Shown piece after piece: positions 11,091-24,100 of a stretch of 64,000 nt of DNA. This DNA is from Halichoerus grypus (lineage: Eukaryota > Chordata > Mammalia > Carnivora > Phocidae): NCBI RefSeq assembly GCF_964656455.1, contig NC_135719.1, forward strand, positions 6,241,163 through 6,305,162, given 5' to 3'. Each line of letters opens with the position of its first letter. Positions within the stretch are counted from its first letter, which is position 1. Position numbers and translations under genes: made by a program. The notes below the pieces were generated by a model. It saw only the letters and a list, made by a program, of their open reading frames with translations. It did not search any database and was not told the DNA's origin.

Positions 11091-11458
11091 AAGGGATGGT
11101 GATGCTGTTGTGCTGTTGATGATGAAGAGCGCCGTCTAGGAATTCCTCCGTTCCTCTCTCTCGGTAGGAGGCAGACAATCTGGCTTTTTCTGTCTCGGGT
11201 CCGGAAACAAAAGGGGACAGACCTGCGGCCCGGGTACCGAGGGGATCCGCAGAGGTTGGGGCGCCTCGATCCCCGCCCACCTGCCCGCTCGGCCCCGGCT
11301 CCCGCCGCTGGGCCCCCGACGGGGGAGCTTCGGGGGGGGGGGCCCGGGTGGAGGCGAGCCCCGAGCCCGCGGGTCCCCTCGCCGGTTGGGCGAGCGCGCG
11401 GGCGGCACCCGGGTCAGCTGTTCCGCCCCCCGACGCGGCCGCCCCGCCCCTGCCCGGG

Positions 11459-11468
11459 TCTTATAAGC
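11459..11468 (+). promoter_or_regulatory. RHCG: TATA-like box of RHCG
   Basis: The sequence TCTTATAAGC lies 66-75 nt before the start codon and 10 nt after a CCCCGCCCC GC box. The spacing fits a short 5' UTR. The start site itself is inferred, not seen. Confidence 0.6.
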
Positions 11469-11533
11469 CTCTCCCGCCTGCGAGCGTCAGGCCGAACTGC
11501 CCGCTGCCCTCCCCGCCAGGCGCCCCCAGCAGC

Positions 11534-11720
11534 ATGGTCTGGAACACCAATCTCCGCTGGCGGCTGCCGGTCACCTGCTTGCTCCTGCAGGTGGCCCTGG
11601 TGGTCCTCTTCGGCGTGTTTGTGCGCTACGACTCCGATGCTGACCCTCACTGGGCCAACAGAAAGATGCAAGAGAACTTCACCAGCGACCTGGAGAACGA
11701 ATTCTACTACCGCTACCCGA
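11534..11720 (+). CDS. RHCG: RHCG coding exon 1
   Basis: Encodes residues 1-62 and the first base of codon 63. It carries the cytosolic N-terminus, the first membrane helix (about residues 12-31) and the first extracellular loop with sequon N48-F-T50, equivalent to the glycosylated N48 of human RhCG. The donor is CGA|GTAAGT. It opens an 8.5-kb first intron, the longest of the gene. Confidence 0.97.
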
Positions 11721-14700
11721 GTAAGTCCGGCCACCCCGCACGCCCGCCAGAGGCGTTCCCGCAGGTCCCCGCCGCCCCGCAGAGCCCTGCCTCTCTGCAC
11801 CTGCGCAGGCTGCTGCTCGGGAACGGGGCGGGGTGGGGGGCAGGTGCTGGAGGAGGAGAAGCTGCCCACAGCCCCCTGGCCCTCCCCACTCGGCCTCCCC
11901 ACCCGGCCCCCGCCAGTCTCTGGAGAGCACGCTTGAGAGAGGGCCACCTGCGCCCCAGCTCCTTTTCCCTGCGTTAAAGAAATAGGGAAAACTCACCCCG
12001 GGGAGCTCACTCCGGGGCCATCAGAGCCTTCCAACCTCCCTGCCAGAGAGCCCTACTTGTCCTCCAAAGACCCGAGACCCATCTCACTCACCAACCAGGG
12101 GGTGACCCTGGCTCCCTTGTCCAGCTGGACCCGTACTCTCCACATAAGGGGGTAGGTCCCATGCCAAGGGCTGCAGGTGGCTGCGAGGAGAGGTGTGTGG
12201 GACCCTGGCACCCACCCTCTTCTGGCTTGGAGAGGAAGAAGGAACATCCTGAATTCTCTGGTATCTGTGGTACTGTGGTTAAGAGCCTGGCTTTGGAATC
12301 ACCAGACCTTACTTCTGTCATGGTTCCGCCATTGACCAGGTGGGTGGCCTTAGGCTCATGTCAACCTCGCTGAGACTCCATTTCCACATCTGCCTTACGG
12401 GGCAGGGGTGAGGCTGGCGTGAGACAGTGCTCGTCGAGCTCACGGCCCTGGCCACGGAGCTCTCACTTCCTAAGGGAGCAATTACTGGAGGAACACTAAG
12501 CACAGATGCCCTAGGACTCAGGAGTTGGAAAAACTGGCCCAAGGTCACTCAGGTCAGCCCAGCCTCCAGACTCTCAGCCCAGGGCTCTTTCCATACCCGT
12601 GTGCTTTCTGACTGCCCACACCATCCACCAGCAGCCAATGACAATCATTCCAACTTGTTGGTGCTCACATGGTCATGGACTGTTAATCTCGGCAGGGACC
12701 CTAAAGCTCATTGGCAACAGCCACCCACGCCAACCGGCGTTCCCTCCGTGGCTTGAATACCCTCAGTAATGGGAGTCTTTACCTCCAGAAATAACATTTC
12801 ACTTAGATCCAAATAAATAACTACATACATTCAAGATGATGGCCTGAATGAACAAAGACAAGGGTGAGGAGGCTGCCAACTCAGTGGGAGCCAGCCATAT
12901 TAAATGGCTGCCAAAAAGCTAACGCAACCCCAGGCCACATTAATAGAAATATGGTGCCTAGAAGAAGGGAGGTGATGGAGGCGGGGGTGTACCCTGTGCT
13001 GGTTGAGACCACAGCCTCTACTGGGCTCCGCTCGGGGTCGTGTTTTAAGAGATCTTGACAGCTGAGGCCTTAGCATTTAGACTCCAAATCTGCCCTTCAC
13101 TGCCCACCTTTTCTCTCCTTGGACTGACCCGGCAATGGAGAGGCAGACCAGCCTGAGATCCTCCTTTGCCTGTTCCACTCCTTTGCTCTGGCTCTTGCTC
13201 ATCTCTTGGCCAAAAAGCCAGCCTCCCAGCAAAGCACAGGAGGTAAGGTCTCCCATGGCGTTCATAGGTCCTTGAGGAGTCCAGGCAGTGGAAAGTCTCA
13301 AAACCCTAAAACAGGAGCTACAGAACCTTCCCAGTGAGGGGTGTGGTCCTCGAATCTCCCCAGCTCCTATCCCCACTCCATCCACATCCACCTTCCATAC
13401 TCCACCTTCATTTATTCACACAACAATCACTTACCTATAGGGTGGCCATATAATTTATTGACCAATAACACTTTTGAGAGTGAGGAGGTGGGTAAGTTGT
13501 GCTAGTAGTAATTTGCCAGGACACACACGTAAACCACCGACTCTTCCAAGAGACCAAGACTTATGGCCACTCTGGATGAACAAGTTGCATATCCTGGGTC
13601 TCTAACCCTGAGGGGCTCCCAGACTCATTGAGAGCACCCCAACACCCTGTCCTCAATGGGGTCAGGTTCTCTGGGCAGAAGAGATCTGAGACAGCGTCCC
13701 GGAAGGTAGTGGGACAGTGAGGAGGAGGGAAGCAGGGCAGGCATGCGGGGAGCACGTGAGTGGTGCAGAGTGGCGCAAGGGTAGGGCCTGTGAAAGGGAT
13801 AGGAGGGAGGTTGCTAAGAGGGACAAGACAGCCCCAGCCATCAAGGAGGGCTTGAGTTTCTCCTGTCATTTCCCCTGTGGGTGCTGGGAAGCTCTTGGTC
13901 ATCATGCAGGAAGTGACAGAGAGGAGAGGAGTATAGGGAGAGACTCTTGGCCTCGGGATTCCTTGGCAAGTAATGGCAACACGGCAAGCTAGCAGACGTG
14001 CGTTCTCTCCTTTGACACCCCCACCACCCCAGAAGGAAGGCCGTGTCGGGACTCCCCATATTACAGACAAGGAGACTAAGGCCAGAGAAGGGGAGTGACT
14101 AGGAAATCCAGAGAGCCAGCGTAGGAACCCTGGGCTCCTCTCCTTCACTCTCCTTCCTCCAGGCTCGCCTTTCCCCTTTCCCCCCCTGCCTGACCCTTCT
14201 CTGGTCTACCTGGTCATGGTGGTTACGGTTAGGAGTTGGAGGGCACGGGGCCTCCCGGCGCAGGTGGGGCTCCAGTGTGGCAATTCCCAGGGGCCTGGGT
14301 TGAGGGCATGCCCTTGTGGGACCTCCTGGGTTCTTGGCTCTAGCTGTCAGCACCACACCTGTGTGGGCCTCATTCCTGCCGGGCGGATTAGTGGAGCCTG
14401 CTGGGCATCTCTGGTTTCCAGAAGAGTCCAGCTCCAGCTGGCTCAGGCTGGGGCTCAGGAGGCCCTCAGGACTGCTCCCCAGGCATGGGCCCCTCGGCAG
14501 GCGGCAGGCACCGAGCCAGCTGGGGACCTGCCCTGACGGTGCCCTCGGAGGCCTGTTGTCCAGGCGCTGGCTGCTGGACAGAAAGCCTCCTCACGGGCTG
14601 GTGCTCTGGGGCCTCCGTGGCTGTTGGCAGTGTCCGGGGGAGGTTGGCTCGAGGAGGAGCCCTCAGAGTCTGGGCTCCTGAAACTTCCTGCAAAGACTGA

Positions 14701-17700
14701 AGGGGGAGCAGGACGCATTTCTCGGAGATGACCCAGGGCAGAGGATGCCCTAGTTTCAACGCCCGAAAGACTGTTTCATGAAGCCACAGCTGTCAGGCTG
14801 GCTGCCCTCCTGGGACCTACCCCTCAGCTCAGCTCCATTCCCACTAGTCTCAGAGGCAATTAAACAGATCCGGGTCCATCGCTAAATGCAGCGAGCCTCG
14901 GTATGCTCATCTGTGAAGTGGGAGTGTTATTTAATGCACTGGATCTCCAGGAAAATTGAAGAGGGCAGATGACTGGTAGGGCACATCTGGGGGCAAGAAG
15001 TGAGGGGACAGTGAATGCTGGTACCAAGCGTCCTCAGAGGGGAGTGAGTGCTCCGGCGCAGAAGGTATGTGAGTGGAGGGACAGCATCTCTTTAGAGATA
15101 TAGCCAAGGAGTGTCTCCTGAATGTTAGTTTCAACGATGTTAGCATTTAAATTCCTTTGTGCTCTCCCCACTTACGAGTGCTTTTTGCATCCTCTGCCAG
15201 GCAGGGCATTTCCTTCCATCTTGTGGTGCCCGAGGTGGACCTTAGAGATGTGCCCAACTCTCTCAGCGCCAGTGACTTAGGTGGGGACTGGCTGAGCCCT
15301 CCCACCCCACAGCCCACCTGCTTTCCCGGGCCTCTGCACCATTGCCAGGAGATTGTGCGGTGATGGGGTGGTTCTGTGGTCGGCTCTGAGGTGTGGGAGA
15401 GGTGGGCACAGAGCCTTGGGGAAGTGAGGGCCTGGCCAGGAGGCCTCAAAAGCAAGTCCGGGCTGGGCTGGCCTGCAGAGAATGGGAAGGGAGCAGCACC
15501 AGCCTGCACCAGGCAGGGCTCCACGCTTTCTGTGCCGATGCAGCAGGGGGGTTGGAAGCTGCTATGGTCCAGCGGCCCGGGGAAACTCTGTCCTCAGATT
15601 TCAGAGATTTCAGAGCCAAGGCCAGCTTCACTGGGGAACCATCCTGGAGGCGGGGGAGAGTGGGAGCTAGGAAGGGGGTGGAGAAGGGGAGAGTGAGAAC
15701 CGCTGTGTACTGGTGCCCCCTTGTGGCAGCTCTCGTGGCTGCAAGCCAGCATGCCAGTTGTGCCCCATGGGGGGCGGTGCGGGGGGAGGGTGCCCCCGGG
15801 GTAGAGAGGACAGATTCGGGGCGGCGCAGGACTGCTGTGTCACCCCAGGCTGGGGAAAGAGAGGGGGGAAAGGACGCTGTCTCACCAACTTCCACTGATC
15901 TACAGCAAGTCGCCAACTCAGTGCAAAACACAAGGACAGCCTTGAAAGAGAAAAAGAGAAATAGTAACTAATATGATTGATCAATTTGCTAAAGAGCCAG
16001 GTCTCTACCCAGGGCTGGATGAAGTCATTAAATGTGCATCACAGAGCTCTGGGGTGAGCACTACCCGAGCACACGGACTAACCCCACTCTACAGGAAAAG
16101 AAACTGAAGATCCGAGAGATGATGTCCTTCCCAAAGGTCACACAATTGGGACCTTCAAACCATTACTAGTAAAAGCATTCTAGGTAGCACCAAACTTTAT
16201 AAAATATGAATTAATGAACTGGTAGATTGGGGTTCTAAATTGGGACCAGTTTGGGAGATAAACAGAAAGGGAGCAAGAGAATGAACAGGGACGTGCCCAA
16301 GGAGAGGGAAGCTGGCATCTGTGTGCTTGAGGTGGGGGCAGAAGAAAGAGACACCCCCCCCCACAGAGAGGGTCAAAGAGAGAGGTCAGGACAACCGGGG
16401 AGTTAGGGGAGTCACGGAGGACAGAGAACTGGTGAGGGGGGCAGGCAGGAATGGTGCACTGAGAAGGGGAGAGCCTCAGGCAGCCCTGAAATTGCAGTTA
16501 TCCCCCAGGAGGGCCCCCTCCACCGTACCCACCCCTGCCTACATGGTTCCTCTCTGCCACCAAACAGCCGAAAGGCCCCCATCCTCTGTGACTGCCTCTT
16601 CCCAGGGATTCCTCCCACCCCCTGCCCGCGCCTTCCCTGTCCGGCCTGCTAGCTTCAAAGGCAAGCCAGCTCTCAGCTGCTCTCTCCCCCTCACTGTGCC
16701 CACATTCTGACTCACAGCTCCATCTGCCGGCCTGCCCCCCACCCCCACCCCGGGCTCAGGTCCCCGCTTCACCCCGCCCAGCCAGGCTCCGTTCCTCCCA
16801 TCTGCCCTGCCCACCCTCACGACTCCCCCACCCCACCGTGGTCCTCTCAACTCCAAGGCCAGCACCAGACGCAGCCCCTCCCTCCCACTCCACACCCAGC
16901 TCCCCTCCCTGCCGCTGGAACCGTAGTCTGAAAGCATCACCTCCCTCTTTCACACCTCTCCTCCAGTCTGCCACCCATCCGTTCTTCCCAAGAATAACCA
17001 TAATGCCGCGTATGGTGACTCACACGCATTAGCTCAGATTCCCCCACAACAGTTGGAAACGTGATAAACCAGGAAACGCGATAATACACGAAATCAGCTG
17101 CACGCATCGTGAAAGCTACACCAAGCTGCTGTTTGTTCGTGCAAATTCGCACTGGTCTCCAGACAGCAGCTCCGAGCACCACACTGGGGTGAGACCCACG
17201 GCTCTCTTGCTTCAGCTGGCATGCCCCCACCCCCACCCCGCACTGGGCCAGCGCCTCCTCCCTAAGCCGCCTCCAGGTGGCCGCTAGCCAAGGGGGCTGT
17301 GGCCATGGCCTGGGCCCCAGGGAGACCTGGGGGGGGGACAGATGGGGCAGCCGGGGGGGCAGGCAAGGTTAGGATGCTAGAGCATCAGCACTGCTGCCCC
17401 TACCTCGGCCAGGCTCTCCACCCCGGGGGCAGGAGGTGTCGGACTGGAGAGGGGCTGTAGCCTCCCCTGACTAGGAAGTCCCACCTGGGGCTCCTGGGTT
17501 GCTGCTCAGCGGGCACCCCTGGGTGCTGCGGGGTGACACCAGTCATCATTCATCCCGCCACACACACTGACTGAGAGTCTCCCCGGCCACTGCCACAACA
17601 GGTGCTGGGGAACAGCGCAGCGAAGCAAACAGGCACGGCTCACCTTCTGGGGGTTTCCAGTCTAGCGGGCTGGACAAACACACCTAACTGCAGACCGTAG

Positions 17701-18132
17701 TAAGAACTAGAAAGGAAGGAAGAGCGGGCCGGGAGGGAGAGAACCGCCTCTAAACCGGAGGGGCAGGAAGGCCTCTGTGACGAGGTGACGTTTTGTTGGG
17801 ATCTGCGGGAAGAGAGGTTGTTGGCCTAAGTTCTGCGGGAACAGCATCCCGGGCAGGGGGAGGCCACAGGCAGAGACCCCAGGGGAAGGCGGAGGAACAC
17901 GCCAGGCTGGTGCGGCTGGTGCGTGGAGGGGGCGCAGGGGGCAAGAATGAGGAAAGAACAATGGGGCAGGTGGATGGGCCCTGCAGGTCCCCCCCCGCTT
18001 TTTTTTACTTTTTACACGGGAAGAATTTCAAATTTTCAAGCAGTTGCTAAAACAGAAGTAGCATAAAGAGCACTATATGCTCTGTAACTCCAATTCAGCG
18101 ACCTGCTCCTTCTCTCTCTTTCTCCGCACATA

Positions 18133-18176
<44 letters not shown>

Positions 18177-21100
18177 TTTCCTCTGAACCATCTGAGGGTC
18201 GGTGACACATGCCATGGCCCTGTTGTCACCTTCATGACTCCAGGATATGTCCTGAGAATAGAGGGATTCTCTTCCATAACGAGCCTAATCAATTTCATCA
18301 ATCTACATTGTGTGATACCTTAATATACGGTTTCTAATTTCCTCACCCTAATTTTCTAATTATTTTCTACTTTTGTCAATAACAACCTTTACAGCTGTCC
18401 TCGCACTCCCCCCACCAAATCCAGGATCCAGTCCAGAGTTAGGGAGTGAATGTAGTTGGCATGTCTCTTTAGTCTCTTTTAACTTGGAACATTTCTGCAG
18501 CCTTTGTCTTTTATGACATTGACTTTTTTCAAGACGAAATCCTCACCCAACCCCCCCTTCTAACTGCACATTACTCATTTTCTATTTGTGTGATGCTTCC
18601 TTGTGAGGAGACTGGGATAATACCTGCTGGGCTAGAATACCATACAGGTGATAAGTCTCCTTCAGATGATCACATCTGAAGGCCCGTGATAATCCACCTG
18701 TCCCTCATGGGTGAGGTTAATTTTGATCACCCAGTTGAGATGTCGTCCTGTTTCTCCACTTCATAATTACTGGGTTGTTTTTTTCAATCCCTTGCAACTC
18801 ACAGTCTTTGGGAAGACTCTTGAAGACAATGCAAATGTTCTGCTCTTCATCAAAATTTCCTCCTGGATTTAGCATCCACTGATGGAGTCTTTACTGTGAA
18901 AATCACGATTTTCCAACTTCAGCGCTCATTCCACATTTAGCTGTGTGGCTCTCAGCATTCAGTTACAAGCAAGAGCCCTCTCCACGTTCTCATTTATTTC
19001 CTATTCTGAGTTCCTATTTCCTAACAGTTTTAATTTACTACAGTACATAATTATTTTGGTGTTCAAACCATCCCAGATTTGGCCAATGGGAACCCTTCAA
19101 TCTGGCTGTGTCCTGGGACACCTCTAGATCCTCTTAGCGCCTTATATCTTTGTACCTATCTTTGCTTCCCAAAGCTCCTTGCCTTCTATTATTTTCTGGG
19201 ACTCTAGAATCAGGCAACATTACCACTGGGAGGACAGTTACGATCACTCTAATCCATCCTTTGGTTTTATGGAGAAAACTGGCTCTGAGAGGGGAAGTAG
19301 CTTGTCAAGGCCACACCCCAAGAGCTGGTGGAAGAGTTGGTTCAAAAAGCAGAATTAGCCTATGCCTAAGTAACAATAAAGAATAATAAAGCAACAATAA
19401 TAATGACACTTGTCCATTCTGAGCACCTATTATGGGATGGGCACTGCGAGGTGGTTTACCTACACTGCCGCATTTAATCTCTGCAGGCTTTGTAAGTAAG
19501 CATTACAGAAGGCGCTGAGACCCAAGGATGTTACCTGACTTTCCAGAGTCATCTGCCCAGCAGATGGAGGAACTGGGGCCCAAATTCGGGTCTCGGTGAT
19601 ACAACAAAGTGTACCTGCAGGGGGTGGAGGTGGGATGTGACATTCGTGGGGCGGGGGTGGGGGGGATGATCAACTCATGTGCTTGGCCCCTGGAGAGACT
19701 CAGACCCAGATGAGACTAACTTCTCTGTACTAAAAAAATGGATTGAGGGGGCAAGGCCGCAGAAAGTCTGCGTTCTAGACCCTAGATTCTAGATGTGAGC
19801 CACAGCCTGGCCCCAATTTCAAACGCCCAGCTGCCCACCCCCGCCCTGGGTGAGGGTGGAGAGACGAAGCTGTCATCTCCTGAGGGGGCGCTCAGGCACG
19901 TCTTGGCATCAGAACAAGCGGTCTAAAGTGGGAGGCTCACCTCAGTCCCCCCAAGCCCAGCCCCCTCCAGAGGTTCTTAGGACAAGATGCGGGTCGTGGC
20001 TGTTCTACCCGCAGCGACTTCGCCTAGCCCTGGGATCCAGATGCAGAGATGGGAGGAGGGGGCTCGGGAGACTACCTGGCGGCCCCCCGGCCCGGAAGAT
20101 ACCAGGCGCTGCGCCGGGGGCGCTGGCCCAGACCCAGGGCTAGGGCGGGCGAGGCCACCGAGACCCCGGGCTGCGCTCTCCCTGCAGGCTTCCAGGACGT
20201 GCACGTGATGATCTTCGTGGGCTTCGGCTTCCTCATGACTTTCCTGCAGCGCTACGGTTACAGCTCTGTGGGCTTCAACTTCCTGCTGGCGGCCTTCGGC
20301 ATCCAGTGGGCGCTGCTCATGCAGGGCTGGTTCCACTCCTACTACGAAGGCTACATTCACGTGGGCGTGGAAAAGTGAGCGCGGGGCGGGCCCGAGGGCG
20401 GGCCCAGGATGGCGGGGGCGGGGCGGGGCCCAGAGGCAAGGGGCGGGGCCCAGAGGCAAGGGGCGGGGCCCGGAGGCAAGGGGCGGGCCTGGGGCGGGGC
20501 CCGGGGGCGGGGCCCAGAGGGCGAGGGGGCTGGTGTGCAAACGAACACTCGTTAGCCTGCTTGGAAGACCAAGTCCGCAGAAAGGGTTTAGAGGCAAACT
20601 GCCATAAAACCACGTCACATAGAGGGCATCAACCGGGGGTCATAGGCCAGGTGTCTGAAATTTAAAACATGCCAAATACTTGCAAGATACTAATTCACTC
20701 AAGCAGGTCAGGGAAGCCATGACTTAAGAGAAACTGGAAAAATAGTTGACTAGATAGAAAATGTGTTGGAATCAATAAGTCAGTGTTTTGTATATAAAAT
20801 CGTTGACATGCATATCAACACGCAGTTCAAAATACACGAGAAAGTCTCACTCCCAAAGCCGTAGACCCGAAGTATGAAAACACCTGTAATATATTTAATT
20901 GGCCACCCCAGCGAAAGAGCTACGGCTAGATGAAAAAACAAAAGTATACAACTTTTTAAAAATCTTCAAAGGGAATTATCGTAAGCTTTGTGAACTGGCA
21001 GGTTTTTGGTGAACTAGTTATTTGGCAAGTTGGTCACTTGACAAATTGAGTTTTTGGCAAACTGGCTTTCACGGAATTGATTTGCAGCAACCAAGATGGA

Positions 21101-24100
21101 GCCGATTCTGGTGCTCAGGGCTGGATGATCATGTTGTCCCCAGACCCTCCTCCTGGCTTCTGTCCTGTCCCTGCTGAAGAGTCCTCCAGGTCCTACCTGT
21201 CACTGTAGGGCGATGCCCTGTACGGGCTCTGCCCAAGCCTCCGTGGGCCCTCCTGAGATGTGACATGCAAACCTCCATCTCCCCGGAGCTGATGGCCCAA
21301 GGTGTGGGCTTTTCTGCTCTCCCCCTCACTCCTTCCTGATGGTCACCTCTGTCAGATCAGTCTTCTGGCTACAGTTATGGGAACATGAGCAAATAACTCG
21401 GCCTCTCTAAGCCTCCCTGTTCCATCTCTATGATGTGGCTAGTAATAGTACCTGTCCCCTCGGGTTTAGACGTGGTACAGGAGGGCATACGCAGTACCTA
21501 ACAGGTATTTCAGTGCCAGGCACTTAGTAAATGCCATGATTCCTTCAGCCAGGCCCTGTGTGAGGCCCTGGGGACACAGCAGTGAACAAAGGTCATAGTG
21601 AAGCAGAGGTTCCAATGAACATCCTCATCTTGGGAGGGACCCTGACAGAACAGCTCCCATTCCACACCCTGGCCCAACCATCAGCTGGCTTCTTACTTCT
21701 CACCTCCTGATTTTCTCATACACACCTGAGCATGGGGCAAGGGCACTTCCTCTGGATGTGAACGTCTTGAGGAAGTAGCCTCTACTGCCCCTATACCCAC
21801 CCACCCCCCCATTAACAACTCTCATGCTTCTGCCTTGAGCTTTGCTGCTGGCTGAGCACAGGAAGGCCTGGGTTTGGCAGGCATGTGGATGGAACCAGGC
21901 TCTCCTTTGGCCACAAGACATCTACCTGGCTGTCTGCCTCTCCATCAACCCTCTGCTCGCTGCCTGGGCTTTCAGGGTCCAGACTTTAGGAGAACTTAGG
22001 TGCTCCTCTGCCTCTATTCTCTCTGTTGGCCTTCCTGCCCCCTTCCACTGAGCCCACAGCTCCCTACCTACCTCCTGCAGGAAGGCCTCTCTTTCTTCCC
22101 TGGACACAGATCCTCTCTCCCAGGTAAGGTGACGAGCAGGTCATGAGAGCTCAAACCCAAGCAGGGCCCTGGTAGCCAGCAGGAGAGGTGTGTGTAGAGT
22201 GAGAGATAAGGGTCTGGAGGTGGACACCACATCTGCGTGGAGGAATCCAGGAAGGCTTCCTGAAAGAGAAGACAGTCAGAGGAGGTTCTAGAAGGGCAGG
22301 TAGAGGATGGAGGGCAGGGCAAGCCCCCAAATATGGGGCATGTTCCAGAACAGCAGCCGGACAACTTGGGTGACTTGAATACAAGCTGCCTGCAAGGAGG
22401 GGGCGCTGGGATGGGGGCCACGGGGGAAGGGTCTGGCATCTGGTACGTGCCATTGCTGTGCTGGCCCTTTCATGTGCTATTTCGTCTCATTCCTAGAGTA
22501 GCTTTAAGATGTTATGTGCTCATGACCACACCATGAAACTGAGGCTCAGAAAGGTTAAGCCACAAGGCCAAATACACAGATGACCATGTCCAGATTCAAA
22601 CCCGGGACTCAGAGTGCCACTTCTCGCTGTTGCCTCACCCCTCCCCTGACCTGTCTCCCCGCAGCCTCATCAATGCGGACTTCTGCGTGGGCTCTGTCTG
22701 TGTGGCCTTTGGGGCAGTTCTGGGCAAAGTCAGCCCCGTCCAGCTACTCATCATGACTCTCTTCCAAGTGACCCTCTTTTCAGTGAATGAGTACATCCTC
22801 CTCAGCCTGCTAGAGGTGAGCAGGGCTCAGGATGGGGGTGGAGGGGGACACTTGGGGTGACAGCAGGGAAGGAGAGAAAGGGAGGGCTGAAGAGGCGTGC
22901 CAGCTGGATTCAATTCACCCTTAGCCAACCACTTAACCTTTTGAACCTCAGTCTCCTCATCTCTAAAAGGAGAGTAATGACATTTATTGGGCAGGAATGG
23001 TGGTCCACCTAGCAAATCAGTCCAGCACCTGGGCAGAGCAGGAGCTCCTCATGTGGTGGTTTTCTCCCTCCTGTAGGTCATTCACAGACTTCATCCATTT
23101 CTTAGCCCCCAGCTCCTCCACATTTGGACTCTGCCTGGAACACTTCCACCCCCCACAAGGGGTAGAGTTTTTTTGTTTTTTCTTTTAGGTCACACTATTC
23201 AGTCATTCATTTTGTCATTTTCTTCAGCCACCAGATTAGCCCAAGCCACCATCCCTCTTCCTCCTAACTCATCTCCCTATCTTCATCCTTGCCCCACTCC
23301 CTGCCTCAGGCCAACCTCCACCAGCAGCCATGGAGACCTGTTAATAATGCATGCAAGACCATTCCCCTGATTAAAACCCTCCAGTGGTTTTTAAAATTTC
23401 TTTGCGTAAAATCCAAATGTGTTATAAAGCCCCACATGTTCTGCCCTCAGCCTTTCCCTTCAAGCTTATAATCTACTCTCTCCCCATCTTCCTGTGTTTT
23501 GGCCACACCCTGCTGTCTGCTCCTCAACACATCAAGCTTGGTCCCACCTCAGGGCCTTTGCACTTGCTATTCCCTTTGCCTGGAATGCTCGTCCCTCAGT
23601 CAATGCTCCTGGCGCTGCCATACAGAAGTGAGCAGGCCTCTCGCTCAGCACCCAAGGAGCTCACAATCTAGAGAGGGAGCCAGGAAGTCAATAGACAGTA
23701 ACCACGCAGTACGATGAGGAGTGGGGTCAGGGGCTTGACGGCCTAAAGGGAGGGTGCCTGGACCAGCGGGACAGGTCAGGGAGACTTCCTGGAGGAAAAG
23801 ATGTCAAAGCTAGAAATCAAGTGGGAAATAACCAGGCGAAGGAGTGAGGCAGGGGGAACAGTGAGTGCATAGGCCTTGAGGGAGGCCCACGGTGAGAGGT
23901 CTCTGGTGGCTCCACCTGGCTGGAAGAGGGTGTGCGCTGGGGGTGGGGGGTGGGGGGAATGTTTGAAAGGGTAATGGAGGGAGGAGCATGGATCATCAAG
24001 CTCCTGAAGATGGCATTAAATGGTTTCAACTTTTGTCATGAGGGCAGTGGGGAGCTATGGAAGGCTTTAGACAGGGGAGTGGCACGGTCAGACACATGGA

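Larger units (their letters stand above)
11220..11725 (+). promoter_or_regulatory. RHCG: RHCG CpG-island promoter
   Basis: A dense G+C block with many CpG dinucleotides covers the region upstream of and including exon 1. The proximal part holds a GC box (CCCCGCCCC, 11442-11450) and a TATA-like element (TATAAG, 11462-11467). A TATA box here predicts initiation near 11490, giving a 5' UTR of roughly 40-45 nt before the ATG at 11534. An in-frame ATG at 11348 lies upstream of the TATA element and is unlikely to be used. A G-run at 11333-11341 precedes the island core. Confidence 0.8.

Noticed and set aside
11348..11533. In-frame upstream ATG that would lengthen RHCG by 62 residues
   Set aside because: It lies upstream of the TATA-like box, and the residues are CpG-island translation (Pro/Ala/Gly-rich). 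The family starts at MxWNTNLRW.
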